This document shows positions 52,788 to 62,434 of a DNA stretch of 64,000 bases, piece by piece (the first letter of the stretch is position 1; each line of letters starts with the position of its first letter). The DNA is taken from the NCBI RefSeq assembly GCF_016464385.1, contig NZ_JADMLH010000018.1, forward strand, positions 62,001 to 126,000, given 5' to 3'. The notes beneath the pieces were generated by a model that did not search any database, was not told the DNA's origin, and worked only from the letters and a program-made list of their open reading frames with translations. Position numbers and translations under genes: made by a program. The DNA comes from Nucisporomicrobium flavum (GTDB lineage Bacteria > Actinomycetota > Actinomycetes > Mycobacteriales > Micromonosporaceae).

Positions 52788-53741
52788 ATGGTGCTCTCGA
52801 TCGCCGCGCCGGATGCGTCACCCGCTGACGAGACGGTAGCGGCCGGCCACGCACGCCCGGTGAACCAGCCGCTCGTCGTACGAGCGCGTGCAGTGCCCAG
52901 CGAGCTCGGACCGGCAGACATCGCGGAACGGGCATGGTTAGGAGCCGCCGCGCTGCGTCCTGCCGCGATAATCGCGGTGTCGTCCGCCGACGGCGGAGTC
53001 GGCCGCTCCACGCTCGTCGCCGCGCTCGGCGATCTGCTGGCCCTCGCTGTGCCTGGACCGGTCGTCGCCGTCGACATGCACCCCGTGCCCTGGGGAGGCC
53101 TGGGCGAACGCATCGGCCGGTCGAACGCCGGGACTATGTGGGACGCGGTTCGCGACCTGCATACCCTGACCAGCCGCCACGAGGTCGAGCGGTGGACCCA
53201 GCGCAGCCCTTCGGGGCTGCTGGCGCTGGTCGGGGAAACCGAAGGGCAGGGCCGGCGACCGCCACGTCACGACGAAGCCGCGGCGGTCGTCGAGGCGGTG
53301 CGCCGGCTCTACCCGCTCACGATCTGCGACGTCATGCCCGCCCTGATCGCCGGCGTGTGGCGCACCCTGGCCGCCGCATTTGCGCCGGTGCTGGTGGCGC
53401 GAGCGACCGCCGACAGCCTGCACCACACGATGAGGCTGCTCACCCACCTTCGGGCGGCCGGAAACAGTGCCGTGGTCGACCGAACAGTGCTGGCCGTCGT
53501 CGCCGCCTCTCCGGCTACCGGCCGCACGGTGCGTGCCGTCCTGCAGCAAGCAGCCACGGTCGTTCCCGACGTCGTCTCGATCCCTTACGACCCGCAGCTC
53601 GCCCGGCCCGAGCCGGTCGACGCGCGGCGCCTGAAGAAGCAGACGCGGACCGCGCTGGTGCGGCTGGCCGACGCCGTCATCGGGCGGTGCGCCGATCCCC
53701 GGGTCGCCTTACCCGTCGCCGCCCGGAAGGAGCGCGCCTGA
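52788..53741 (+). CDS. MinD/ParA-like ATPase of the conjugation operon
   Basis: A 317-residue P-loop ATPase of the MinD/ParA superfamily, first gene of the operon. The deviant Walker A reads S-S-A-D-G-G-V-G-R-S-T-L, where K-G-G-x-G-K-S/T is usual: the first Lys is Asp and the second is Arg. V-V-A-V-D-M-H-P resembles the switch I/Walker A' region. The N-terminal 55 residues are an unstructured leader. ATG 52788 is preferred because GAGGGG lies just upstream. GTG 52755 is in frame but directly follows the hairpin and lacks an SD. Such ATPases accompany actinobacterial T4SS-like loci. Its stop overlaps the next start (TGATG). Confidence 0.75.
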   Translation: MVLSIAAPDASPADETVAAGHARPVNQPLVVRARAVPSELGPADIAERAWLGAAALRPAAIIAVSSADGGVGRSTLVAALGDLLALAVPGPVVAVDMHPVPWGGLGERIGRSNAGTMWDAVRDLHTLTSRHEVERWTQRSPSGLLALVGETEGQGRRPPRHDEAAAVVEAVRRLYPLTICDVMPALIAGVWRTLAAAFAPVLVARATADSLHHTMRLLTHLRAAGNSAVVDRTVLAVVAASPATGRTVRAVLQQAATVVPDVVSIPYDPQLARPEPVDARRLKKQTRTALVRLADAVIGRCADPRVALPVAARKERA

Positions 53742-54112
53742 TGATCTCCACGCTGACTGCTTGGCTCGCCGTGCGGCTACCCACCGAAGCCCAGCACCTG
53801 TTGGCAGCGCCCGGGCCGGCGCCGACGCCGTCGAACGGCCCCGGCGGGTTCGACTGGGGTCGCGTGCACCCCGACGGCTCAGCGATCCCCAAGTCGGGGA
53901 TCTTCTACACGATCATGAACGCCGTCATGTGGCTCGGCGGCGTGGCCGCGTTCTGCGGTCTGGTCGCCGGAGCCATCGCGTTCGGCGTCGGACCCATTTT
54001 CGGCGCCCACATCGTCTCCGATCGCGGCAAGAGCATGATGTGGCGCAACGGCCTGGTGGCGATCATCGTGGGTTCGGCCACCGCCATCATCGCCGGGCTG
54101 CTGGTGCTGTGA
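53741..54112 (+). CDS. Small membrane protein, DUF6112-like (VirB2-like position)
   Basis: A 123-residue protein with a possible signal/membrane segment at the start and two clear membrane helices (about 60-85 and 100-122: F-Y-T-I-M-N-A-V-M-W-L-G-G-V-A-A-F, L-V-A-I-I-V-G-S-A-T-A-I-I-A-G-L-L-V-L). The layout of a short exported region plus two helices is like VirB2/TrbC pilin-type proteins. It resembles the DUF6112 proteins that precede SCO6880-type genes in actinobacterial elements. It overlaps both neighbours by 1 and 4 bp, so translation is coupled. Confidence 0.7.
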   Translation: MISTLTAWLAVRLPTEAQHLLAAPGPAPTPSNGPGGFDWGRVHPDGSAIPKSGIFYTIMNAVMWLGGVAAFCGLVAGAIAFGVGPIFGAHIVSDRGKSMMWRNGLVAIIVGSATAIIAGLLVL

Positions 54113-56187
54113 CCGCGGCGATGCACGCGATCCAGGCCGCCCAGGCGGGCTCAGAGCATCGCACCTCTCGTCGGGCGGGGATCGCGCGCGGACTGCTCCT
54201 GGTCGCTGTCTGTACTGCGGTGCTGCTCGGCGGCGCGGTCCGCGTCGAGGCGGCCCCCGCCCCGAGCCCCGCCCCGTCGAGCCCGGTCGTGGATGCGGCG
54301 TGCGCAGCGAAAGCGCCCGGGTCGGTCGCGTGGTGCATGCCGTGGGCGGTGCACGTCGACAAGCCCACCGGCCCAGGCCGCTCGCACTGGATCACTCAGT
54401 GCAGCAAGGCGATCAGCGGCGCCGACAAACAGTCGTGCGCCGCCGCGTCGATCAGCCTGAGCAACAGCCCGCGCGACGGGACCGCTTCGGTGCTGATGGA
54501 CGGCCCGAGCACCGGCGCCGGGCCGAAAGGGCTGATCAACTGCGCCGCCCAGCTGCCCGTCGGCTACAACCCCAGCCTCCACACGCAGCCGGCCCACGAC
54601 CTCAAATACAACCTCTGCCAGCAGCAGATCTCCACGTGGGCGACGCAGATGTACGACCCGGACCCCAAACCGCCGGACTGCCCGGTCGCTGACGTCCGCT
54701 GCAAGGTGCAGCGCAACGCGGATGAGGCTCTGGCGTCCGGTGTGCGCAGCGGCATTCAAGGGCTGGTGGACATGGCGGTGCAGGGCGTGGTGTTCCTGCT
54801 GTCCAAACTGGCCGGCTGGGTTTTCAAGGTCACCGCGATCTCGTCACCGGACACCGCGTTCTACTCCACCTACAACTCCCTCGCCGGCGTGATGGTCGGG
54901 CTGATCTTCATCTTCTTCGTGATCTCCACGATCATCAACGGGTTGCGCACCACCGCCGGGCCCAGCCCGGTCGCATCTTTGGGCGGGCTCGTGCGGGCGG
55001 TGCTCGGTGTCACCTTCGCCGGCGGGCTGGCCTACACGATCGTCGCTGCCTGGGACCAAGCCACCAACGCGGTCATCGACGCGAACGCCCGTACCCCGTA
55101 CGACCCGTCGACCCTGGTGACCAGCTTCAGCAACCTCACCGGCGGCGCCGGAACGATGTTCATCGCGCTGCTGCTGGCAGTGCTGGCGATCATCGGCCTG
55201 CTCCTGCTGTTCGTGATCATGCTCTTCCGCGGTTTGCTCGCCACCGGCGCCGCCTTGTTCGGCGCCGTCGCGATGTCCGGGCAAGCGATGCACGAGACCC
55301 GGCACTGGGGACGCCGCTGGTTCTGGACCGTCAACGCCCTCGCGTCGTCGAAGTTCTTCATCGCCGAACTGTGGATCTACGGCTCCCGGGCCGCGTACGG
55401 GTCGGACGACCTGATGAACGCGCTGCGCGGAGTGCTGCTGATCTGGCTGATGGTGGTCGCGCCCTGGATCCTGCTGCGGCTGACAACGCTGTGGGACGGC
55501 TACCTGTCCGACGTCAACGCCCACGGCATCCTGTCGAGCGCCGGAGGCCCGCTGCAGGTAGGCGCCGACGCCGTCGAAGGGTTCCGCGCCGGTGCCGCCG
55601 ACGCCAGCGGTATTGGAAGTCCGGCCTCCGGTGCCGCCGGCGTCATGAATGAGAACGCCGCCAACATGCCGACCAGCCCGGTCGAGGCCGCCGAGAGTGC
55701 TACCGGGATCGGTGACGGCAAAGGCCGGCAGGTGGCCGACGCGGCGTCGACCGGCGCCGACGGTGGGCAGGTCGGCGAAACCGCCAAGGACGCCGGCAGC
55801 GAGGAACAGGGCAACGACGGAGCCGGCGAGACCCCGAACGGCGAGGAAGCCGACGGCATCCAGTCAGGCGCGCACAGCGCGCAGCACGACATGGCGTCCG
55901 GGCAGCTCACCGCTCCCGGCGATGCCACCGGCTCGCAAGGGTCGCTGCCGATCACCCCGGGCGGGGCGCAGACCGCTGACCCAACCGGTGGCGCCACCAG
56001 CGACCTCACCGGCAACCCAGCCGGCGGCGGTGGCGGAGCCGGCGACAGCGGCATGGGGGCGGACAGCCCGTCGCAGCAGAACTCATCGGCTGACGGTGAG
56101 CAGTCCGGTGGCCGCCCGGGCGCCGCAGCAAGCAGCGGCGATGGTGCTGCTGCCGCCGCCTCCGAAGTGCCCATCGTGCCGATCTAG
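54109..56187 (+). CDS. VirB6/TrbL-like polytopic membrane protein
   Basis: A 692-residue protein likely to form the inner-membrane channel part of the transfer apparatus. The N-terminus has a signal-like segment (about 22-45), then a Cys-containing extracytoplasmic region (about 60-215). Six or so membrane helices lie between about 220 and 470 (V-G-L-I-F-I-F-F-V-I-S-T-I-I, T-M-F-I-A-L-L-L-A-V-L-A-I-I-G-L-L-L-L-F). A Gly/Ala/Ser/Asp-rich tail (about 490-692) is probably disordered. GTG 54109 overlaps the previous stop (GTGA). Confidence 0.75.
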   Translation: MTAAMHAIQAAQAGSEHRTSRRAGIARGLLLVAVCTAVLLGGAVRVEAAPAPSPAPSSPVVDAACAAKAPGSVAWCMPWAVHVDKPTGPGRSHWITQCSKAISGADKQSCAAASISLSNSPRDGTASVLMDGPSTGAGPKGLINCAAQLPVGYNPSLHTQPAHDLKYNLCQQQISTWATQMYDPDPKPPDCPVADVRCKVQRNADEALASGVRSGIQGLVDMAVQGVVFLLSKLAGWVFKVTAISSPDTAFYSTYNSLAGVMVGLIFIFFVISTIINGLRTTAGPSPVASLGGLVRAVLGVTFAGGLAYTIVAAWDQATNAVIDANARTPYDPSTLVTSFSNLTGGAGTMFIALLLAVLAIIGLLLLFVIMLFRGLLATGAALFGAVAMSGQAMHETRHWGRRWFWTVNALASSKFFIAELWIYGSRAAYGSDDLMNALRGVLLIWLMVVAPWILLRLTTLWDGYLSDVNAHGILSSAGGPLQVGADAVEGFRAGAADASGIGSPASGAAGVMNENAANMPTSPVEAAESATGIGDGKGRQVADAASTGADGGQVGETAKDAGSEEQGNDGAGETPNGEEADGIQSGAHSAQHDMASGQLTAPGDATGSQGSLPITPGGAQTADPTGGATSDLTGNPAGGGGGAGDSGMGADSPSQQNSSADGEQSGGRPGAAASSGDGAAAAASEVPIVPI

Positions 56188-56214
56188 CCCGAGCCTGACG
56201 AAAGAGATGAACCG

Positions 56215-57732
56215 ATGAAATTCCAGTTCCCGCCGCGCTCGACGCGCGGAGCGGTCCTCGGGTTCGCCTGGTCCCAGATCGCCCTGGTCATGGCCGGCGT
56301 CATCGCCGCCGTCGTAGCTCTCAACCTGCTGGTCGCTGGCCATCGCGGCGCAGCGGTCGGCGCGCTGGCGGGCTGCGTGCTGCTGGTGACGCTCGGGCTG
56401 CTGCGGTTCAAGGGCCGCCGGGTGACCGAGTGGGCGCCGGTCGTCGCCGGAGCTCTGCTGCAACGCCGGTCCGGGCAAAGCGACTACCGCGGTGGCCCGT
56501 ACGCGCCGAACAGCGTCGAGCAGTGGATGGATCTGCCCGGCCCGGCCGCCGCCTACGTGTGGCTCGAGGCGACCGCCGCCGACGGCACCACGCAGATCGG
56601 GTTGCTGCACCACCGCCGTGAGAAGACGGTGACCGCGGCCCTGACCTGCTACGGCACGAACCTCATCCTGGCCGACCGCGACACGCAGGCGCAGCGGCTG
56701 ACCGACTGGGCGCAGCTGCTCAACATCCTCGGCAGTGAGTACGCCGACGCCGGCCTGATCCGCTGGTCGGTGACCTCCCGCGCGGTGCCGGACACCGGCA
56801 ACGCCGCCCAGCGCTTTCTGGTCAACCGGGCCGTCGACACCAGCAGCGACGCCTACCGGTCGCTGGCACAGCTGACCGCGGCGGCGGCACCGGCGGCGCA
56901 ACGCCACGAGATCTACCTGTCGGCGGTGTTCGACATCGCCCGGCTCTCGGGCGAGATCGCCCAGGCCGGTGGGACGGACGCGGCGATCGCCGCGGTGGTG
57001 CTGGACCGGCTGACCGGTATCGAGTCCGCCGTCATGGAAGCCGGGATCACCACCGGCGGGTGGCTGTCGCCGCGTGCGTACGCCGGCATCATCCGCACTC
57101 AGTTCGACCCTGACGATCAGGAAGTCGTTGACCTGCGTGCCAGCACCATGCCGACCGATAACGGTCCGACGGCGGCGGGAGTTGAGCCGCGGCTGGCCGG
57201 GCCGGTCGCCGCCTGCACCGTCGGCTGGACCACCTACCAGCACGACTCGGCGTTCTCGCGAACGCTGTGGGTGGCGCAGATGCCCCGTCAGCTGGTCGCG
57301 GCGACGTGGCTGAGCCCGCTCTACATGCGCACCACGTGCCGGCGCACCGTCACCCTGGTCGCGCAGCCGGTCCCGGCCGCGGTGGCGCAGCTGGCCACCC
57401 GCAGGGAGAAGGTGTCCCGCGCCGGCGACGAGGTCACCAAACGCAAACTACGGCTGGTCCGCACCGCGCGGGAGGACGACGAGGCCCGCGCGGTCGAGCA
57501 GATCGACCGGGAGCAGGCCGCCGGACACGTGCGCTACCGCTACGCCCTGCTGGTCACCGTCACCGCCACCACCGTGCCCGACCTCGACCGCGATGTCCGC
57601 TCGGTCAAACGGATCCTGTCGCGGGCCGGGTGCGAGGCCATCGTCCTGGCCGGGGAGCAGGACCAGGCGTTCGCCGCCGGAGCGCTGCCCTTGGCGCGCG
57701 GGTTGAAGCCGGCCCGGGGGTGGTCCGCGTGA
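56215..57732 (+). CDS. SCO6880-family conjugation protein
   Basis: A 505-residue membrane-associated protein with two N-terminal helices (about 18-60: L-V-M-A-G-V-I-A-A-V-V-A-L-N-L-L, A-A-V-G-A-L-A-G-C-V-L-L-V-T-L-G). A long cytoplasmic region follows, resembling the SCO6880/PrgI-VirB4 N-terminal group. No Walker motif is present; the ATPase is encoded by the next gene. The pair probably corresponds to a split VirB3-VirB4. Its stop overlaps the ATPase start (GTGA), so the two are stoichiometrically coupled. Confidence 0.75.
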   Translation: MKFQFPPRSTRGAVLGFAWSQIALVMAGVIAAVVALNLLVAGHRGAAVGALAGCVLLVTLGLLRFKGRRVTEWAPVVAGALLQRRSGQSDYRGGPYAPNSVEQWMDLPGPAAAYVWLEATAADGTTQIGLLHHRREKTVTAALTCYGTNLILADRDTQAQRLTDWAQLLNILGSEYADAGLIRWSVTSRAVPDTGNAAQRFLVNRAVDTSSDAYRSLAQLTAAAAPAAQRHEIYLSAVFDIARLSGEIAQAGGTDAAIAAVVLDRLTGIESAVMEAGITTGGWLSPRAYAGIIRTQFDPDDQEVVDLRASTMPTDNGPTAAGVEPRLAGPVAACTVGWTTYQHDSAFSRTLWVAQMPRQLVAATWLSPLYMRTTCRRTVTLVAQPVPAAVAQLATRREKVSRAGDEVTKRKLRLVRTAREDDEARAVEQIDREQAAGHVRYRYALLVTVTATTVPDLDRDVRSVKRILSRAGCEAIVLAGEQDQAFAAGALPLARGLKPARGWSA

Positions 57733-59297
57733 GCCGCCGAGTCCTGCCCCGCGAAGGCTCCCTCGCCGACCGCATCGAGCAGCGGGCCGCCGCCCGCGAC
57801 CTCGCCCGCGCGCAGGCCGCACTGGAGCGGGAACAGCGCACGCTGGCGCGGCAGGAGGACCGGCTGCTCGGGCCGGTGCCGGTCGGCCCGCGCGGTGCCT
57901 ACGGCCGCGCGGCAGGGCGGGTGTTCTGGCAGATGCAACTACCGCCGCTGACCACCACCTCCGCCCAGCTGTGCAGCGTTTATCCGTTCGTGTCCGACCC
58001 AGGCTTGCCGGTCGACGGGCCGCTGATCGGCCTGGAGGTTTACAGCCGCAGCGCATTCACTTTCAGCCTGCACGAGCTGTACCGGGCGAAGGTCATCACC
58101 GCCCCGAACATGGTCGTGACCGGCGAGATCGGCTCGGCCAAGTCGTCGCTGCTCAAGACCCTGGCGTTCCGCGGAATTCCGTTCGGGACCCGATTTTATG
58201 GCACCGATTACAAGGGCGAATACGAACAGCTCGCCGCCGCTGCCGGCATCGCACCGGTGCGGATCGGCCCCGGCCTGGGCGTGATCATGAACCCCCTGGC
58301 CGGGATTCGCCGCTACCCGCAGCAGACCGAGGCCCAGTGGCGGCAGTTGCAGCGCTCGCGCCGGCTGCTGCTGCTCGAAGGACTCCTCGAGATCCAGCTC
58401 GGCGGCCCGCTGCAGGAAGCCGAACGCTCGCTGCTGGAGTACGCCGTCGACGCGGTCACCCGCGAACACGACGCCTCCGCCGGCCGGCTGGCCACCCCCA
58501 CCCTGTCCGCAGTGCTCGCCGCGACCGGCGACCCCACCTTGTGGCAGCACCGCCTCGACCAGCTCGCCTACCCCGTCGACACCTTCGTCACCGACTCCCG
58601 CCGGGTCCGCCTGGCCCTCGAACGGCTCATCTCCGGAGCGCTGGGCGGGGTGTTCGACGGCCCGGTCGAGTCCAACGCCCGCCTGGACTTCACCCAGCCC
58701 GGGGCGATCCTGGACCTGCGCACCATCCGCGCCTCCGATCAGATGACCGCGATGGCGATGACCTGCGCCCAGTCCTGGCTGGAGACCGAGCTGTCCGCGC
58801 CGGACGCCCCACCGCGGGTGTGCTTTTACGACGAGTTCGCGCTCATCGCCCGGCACCTGCCGCTGATCCGCCGCATGCGCGAACAGCTGAAGCTGGCCCG
58901 GGCGCTCGGCATCGCCAACGTCCTGGCCTTCCATCGCTTCTCCGATCTCGCGGCGTCCGGGTCGGCGGAGTCCGAACAGGTCCGCATCGCCCGGGGCCTG
59001 ATCGAGGACTCCGGTGTACGCGTGTCCTACCGCCAGGCCACCGGCAGCCTGGAACAGGCCCGCGAATTCCTCGGCACCTCCGACGTCGAGACCGACCTGA
59101 TGCGCTACCTGCGCCAAGGCGTCGGCCTGTGGAAGATCGGCACCCGCTCCTTCGTCGTCAAACACCAGCTGTCCCGGCTGGAGACGGCGATGGTGCACAC
59201 CGACAGCCGCATGGAAGCCGACGAGCCGGCCGCACCGGTCGACGGCGCCGACTACGACGCCCGCCTGGCCGCCGCCACCGACGCAACGGCCGCGTGA
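57729..59297 (+). CDS. VirB4-like conjugation ATPase
   Basis: A 522-residue cytoplasmic ATPase powering the secretion channel. The P-loop region reads V-T-G-E-I-G-S-A-K-S-S-L-L-K (about 129-142); the usual Gly before Lys is Ala. Walker B-like V-C-F-Y-D-E-F-A-L is at about 360. The R-M-R-E-Q-L-K-L-A-R-A and later R-Q-A-T-G motifs match VirB4/TraC-type proteins of actinobacterial elements. The N-terminal 60 residues are an Arg/Ala/Glu-rich helix. It overlaps both neighbours. Confidence 0.82.
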   Translation: MSRRVLPREGSLADRIEQRAAARDLARAQAALEREQRTLARQEDRLLGPVPVGPRGAYGRAAGRVFWQMQLPPLTTTSAQLCSVYPFVSDPGLPVDGPLIGLEVYSRSAFTFSLHELYRAKVITAPNMVVTGEIGSAKSSLLKTLAFRGIPFGTRFYGTDYKGEYEQLAAAAGIAPVRIGPGLGVIMNPLAGIRRYPQQTEAQWRQLQRSRRLLLLEGLLEIQLGGPLQEAERSLLEYAVDAVTREHDASAGRLATPTLSAVLAATGDPTLWQHRLDQLAYPVDTFVTDSRRVRLALERLISGALGGVFDGPVESNARLDFTQPGAILDLRTIRASDQMTAMAMTCAQSWLETELSAPDAPPRVCFYDEFALIARHLPLIRRMREQLKLARALGIANVLAFHRFSDLAASGSAESEQVRIARGLIEDSGVRVSYRQATGSLEQAREFLGTSDVETDLMRYLRQGVGLWKIGTRSFVVKHQLSRLETAMVHTDSRMEADEPAAPVDGADYDARLAAATDATAA

Positions 59298-61153
59298 TGG
59301 CCCGCCCGCCGTTGTCCTCACCCGGGCACCGCCCGCCCCGCCAGGGCCGGGCCCGCGCCGACATCCTCGGCCGGCTCATCCTGCTCGTGCTGTTCGCCGT
59401 GATGGCCGTGGTCGGCGTGGTGTCGCTGTGGACGGCCGGTCAGCTGTCCGCCCTGCTGACCCACCACCATTGGGCGGACACCACCATCGGGCAGACACCC
59501 GGGGTCGTGGTCCGCCTCACCGCGCACCTGGACCAGCCCGCCGACGCATGGCCGGCCAACGCCCGCCCCGATATCGGCGGGCCGTGGTTGTTGTATCCGC
59601 TGTGGGCGCTCACGTTCTTCGGCATCCTCGCCGGGATCGGCGCACCGGCGCTGCACGTGGCCAAGACCAGGATGCGGCGCCACGGGTTCGCCACGAATGC
59701 CGATCTGCACCGGACGCTGACCGCTGACGCGGTCAGCAAGCGGGCCGACGTCGTGCGCCCCGGCCTCACGATCGTCGACATCGACGACGAGCTCACCCGT
59801 GCCGCGAAGACCGCCCGCCGCCGTGATCCCCTCGAGGTCGCCCGGTTCCTGGGTAACGACGCCACCAGCGGCCGGCCGCTGTACCTGGCCAACGAATACA
59901 CCCTGCTCGCCGCCGCAGTGCCGCGCTTCGGTAACAAGACCACCCGGTACGTGATCCCGGCGGTCGCCGACGCCCGGGGTGCGGTCATCACCACCTCGAC
60001 CCGCCTGGACGTCGCGGAGATCACCTACGACCACCGGGCCGCGATCGGCCCCACCCACATCTTCGAGCCGCAGGGCGAGATCCGCGGCGTGCCCCGCATG
60101 GCGTGGTCCCCGATCGAAGGCGCCGACGACCAGATCGTCGCCATGCTCAGGGCCAACGGCTTCGCCGCCGGCTCCGGCATCGGCGACGAAAGCGTGGAGA
60201 ACGGCAAGTGGTTCCGCGACCAGGCCGCCACCATCCTGCGCGGGCTGCTGCACGCCGCCGCCCTCGACGAGCACGCCACCATGCTCGACGTCCTGGCCTG
60301 GTCGCAGAACCCGGCGAACTCGCGGCCCGAGCGGATCCTGCGGGCGCACGGCGTCGACTCGTGGGCCGACCGGCTCGCCCGGCACCGCGAAACCAGCGGT
60401 AGGGCCCGCGACACTATCCAAACAGTCGTCTCCGGCGCCCTGGATGCGTTCAACGACCCCCGCGTCCTGACCGCCTGCTCGCCGCCGCGCGGGACTCAGT
60501 TCAAGCCGGTCGACTGGCTGCGCGAGTCCGGCACCATCTACCTGGTTGGCACCCGCGACGCCCAAGCGCTGATCGCGCCGCTGCTCGCCGCCCTGAGCGA
60601 GGACATCCTCTACCAGGCGAAACGTCTCGCCCTGACCGCGCCAGGCGGGCGGATCGAACCGACGCTGTACTTCATCGGCGACGAGATCACCAACATCGCC
60701 CCGCTACCCTCACTACCCTCGCTGATGAACGAGGGCGGCGGCTCCGGCATTGCCGTCAGCATTTTCGCGCAGAACCTGCACCAGCTGCGCGAACGCTGGG
60801 GCGACAAGGGCGGCCGGGCCATCGCCGACTCCGCCAGCGCCCGACTGCTCATCGGCGGCAGCAGCGACGTCACCGGCATGCGCGACGCCCAAGCCCTGGC
60901 CGGGCAGGTCACCGACATCACCTCCAGCCACTCCTGGGGCAGCGGCCGAGCCTCGGTCAACGAAAGCACCCGCCGGGAGAACCTGCTCGATCTGGCCGAC
61001 CTGCGCACCCTGCCCGAAGGCCGCGCACTGGCCCTGGTCGGCAACCTCCCACCGGTCGAGCTCGCCGTACCGGCGTGGTGGGAACGCCCCGACGCCGGCG
61101 AACTGACCGCAGGGCGCGACGCTTTCCGCAAACGACTCGCCGAGGCCGCGTGA
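59297..61153 (+). CDS. VirD4/TraG-like coupling protein
   Basis: A 618-residue T4SS coupling protein that would recruit the DNA substrate to the channel. Two N-terminal membrane helices (about 26-48 and 92-115) anchor it. The NTPase core includes a non-canonical P-loop, V-P-R-F-G-N-K-T-T (usually P-R-x-G-K-T), followed by P-A-V. Walker B-like T-L-Y-F-I-G-D-E-I is at about 455. S-I-F-A-Q-N-L-H-Q-L and the final L-P-E-G-R-A-L-A-L-V-G follow, typical of this group. Its start overlaps the VirB4-like stop (TGATG), and the next gene starts likewise. Confidence 0.85.
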   Translation: MARPPLSSPGHRPPRQGRARADILGRLILLVLFAVMAVVGVVSLWTAGQLSALLTHHHWADTTIGQTPGVVVRLTAHLDQPADAWPANARPDIGGPWLLYPLWALTFFGILAGIGAPALHVAKTRMRRHGFATNADLHRTLTADAVSKRADVVRPGLTIVDIDDELTRAAKTARRRDPLEVARFLGNDATSGRPLYLANEYTLLAAAVPRFGNKTTRYVIPAVADARGAVITTSTRLDVAEITYDHRAAIGPTHIFEPQGEIRGVPRMAWSPIEGADDQIVAMLRANGFAAGSGIGDESVENGKWFRDQAATILRGLLHAAALDEHATMLDVLAWSQNPANSRPERILRAHGVDSWADRLARHRETSGRARDTIQTVVSGALDAFNDPRVLTACSPPRGTQFKPVDWLRESGTIYLVGTRDAQALIAPLLAALSEDILYQAKRLALTAPGGRIEPTLYFIGDEITNIAPLPSLPSLMNEGGGSGIAVSIFAQNLHQLRERWGDKGGRAIADSASARLLIGGSSDVTGMRDAQALAGQVTDITSSHSWGSGRASVNESTRRENLLDLADLRTLPEGRALALVGNLPPVELAVPAWWERPDAGELTAGRDAFRKRLAEAA

Positions 61154-61767
61154 TGGACGCCTTCGACTTCCAACTGCCCGACGACCCACCCGCGGACATG
61201 GTCGCCGTCGCCCAGCTCGCCGCCACCGTAGCCCGGCTCACCGAGGCCGTCGACACCCTGCACCAGCAACACCTCGCCCTTGCCGACACCGTCAGCCGAG
61301 GCCAGAACACCGGACCGCGCAAAGCCCCGCTGAGCATCCCGTGGCCACTGCGCTGGGCCGAACTCGACCGCGACGCTGCCGCGCAGGCGTGGGCCTGGCT
61401 GATCGACTGGGTCGGCTGGGCCGTCGACCGCTACCAGCTCGTCGAAGAAATCCCGGCCTGCTGGTACCAGCACCCGCCACTGATCGAGGAACTGACTGGG
61501 CTCGCCGCCGCCTGGCACACCGCCTACGACGACGCCGCGCCGGCAGACGGGCCGCTGCTGTGGCACGAACGCTTCGCCCGCGCCCGCCTGCGGCTGCGCG
61601 ACTGGGACGACTACACCCGCTGCCGCAACGGCACCCACGACGACCGGCACCTCGACCTCGACTGGCCCGACGAGTGGCGCGAGGCCGCAGTGCTGGTCGC
61701 CGACGCCGACCTCACCGACCGGCCGAGTACCGCGCCGGCCGGCAGCCCGCAGAAGCCGACGTCATGA
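61153..61767 (+). CDS. DUF4913-like protein
   Basis: A 204-residue soluble protein. A short coiled coil (about 18-45) precedes a Trp-rich domain: W-P-L-R-W-A-E-L-D, W-A-W-L-I-D-W-V-G-W-A-V-D-R-Y, P-A-C-W-Y-Q-H-P-P-L-I-E-E-L and A-A-W-H-T-A-Y. This matches the DUF4913 pattern often seen in actinobacterial plasmids and integrative elements, always near transfer genes. Function unknown. A role in substrate processing is possible because no relaxase is visible. It overlaps both neighbours (TGATG and ATGA). Confidence 0.7.
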   Translation: MDAFDFQLPDDPPADMVAVAQLAATVARLTEAVDTLHQQHLALADTVSRGQNTGPRKAPLSIPWPLRWAELDRDAAAQAWAWLIDWVGWAVDRYQLVEEIPACWYQHPPLIEELTGLAAAWHTAYDDAAPADGPLLWHERFARARLRLRDWDDYTRCRNGTHDDRHLDLDWPDEWREAAVLVADADLTDRPSTAPAGSPQKPTS

Positions 61768-62156
61768 CCATGCCCGCCGAAGTCACCTCGGACAACGCCT
61801 GGGACCGCCTCACCACCGTCCTGCGGGCCATGCACCGCGACGCCGACGAGCTCTACCAGCGCATCACCGAACCCGAAACCGACGAACAAACACCGCAACC
61901 AGAGGAGACCGAAACCGTGAGCGACGTAGACGCCGAACACCAGACCGAAGCAGAGGCGTTGTCGGTTGCGTCCAATCTCATTTCCAGCTTGCTGTATCTA
62001 CGCGGACAGGAACCTGCGCGCTCCGAGGCCGAAGCCGACGACCGCGCCGCCGAATACGCCGACGAGGAACGCGCACGCCTCGACGCCGAAACCGACGGCC
62101 GCCTCGACGGCGACTACGACACCGACGCCTATGACGAGCCCGGCCTGGAGGACTGA
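61764..62156 (+). CDS. Acidic hypothetical protein of the conjugation operon
   Basis: A 130-residue very acidic protein (Asp/Glu-rich throughout, for example D-E-P-G-L-E-D at the end) with one short hydrophobic patch (S-V-A-S-N-L-I-S-S-L-L-Y-L) in the middle. No family recognised. ATGA overlap with the preceding gene and a 1-bp stop/start overlap with the next show it belongs to the operon. Confidence 0.6.
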   Translation: MTMPAEVTSDNAWDRLTTVLRAMHRDADELYQRITEPETDEQTPQPEETETVSDVDAEHQTEAEALSVASNLISSLLYLRGQEPARSEAEADDRAAEYADEERARLDAETDGRLDGDYDTDAYDEPGLED

Positions 62157-62434
62157 TGCCCGGCCACACCACCCTCGCCCACAGCGACGACGTCACGCAT
62201 GATGCGGCCCTCGGCCCAGCCGCTGGTGACTATCTGCGCTACCTCGACATCCTGCGCGCGCTCGACGACCAAGGCGCCGCCGTCAACAGCGCGTTACTCG
62301 AGGCGCACACCGCCGGCACCGCCCAGCAACGCCAGGCCGCGCTGACCACGCTGCACACCCGGCTGCGTGACATGGCCGCCACCGCCAACGACGCCCTCGG
62401 CAGCTGGCCCGAACACGGCGACCTACCGACATGA
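62156..62434 (+). CDS. Small helical hypothetical protein of the conjugation operon
   Basis: A 92-residue protein that is almost entirely Ala/Leu-rich helix (Y-L-R-Y-L-D-I-L-R-A-L-D-D-Q-G-A-A-V, L-T-T-L-H-T-R-L-R-D-M-A-A-T-A). No membrane segment and no known family. Coupled by overlaps with both neighbours. Confidence 0.6.
   Translation: MPGHTTLAHSDDVTHDAALGPAAGDYLRYLDILRALDDQGAAVNSALLEAHTAGTAQQRQAALTTLHTRLRDMAATANDALGSWPEHGDLPT

Noticed and set aside
61292..61940. Minus-strand frames within the conjugation operon
   Set aside because: The overlapping plus-strand genes have coupled ATGA/TGATG junctions and recognisable families; the antisense frames have neither.
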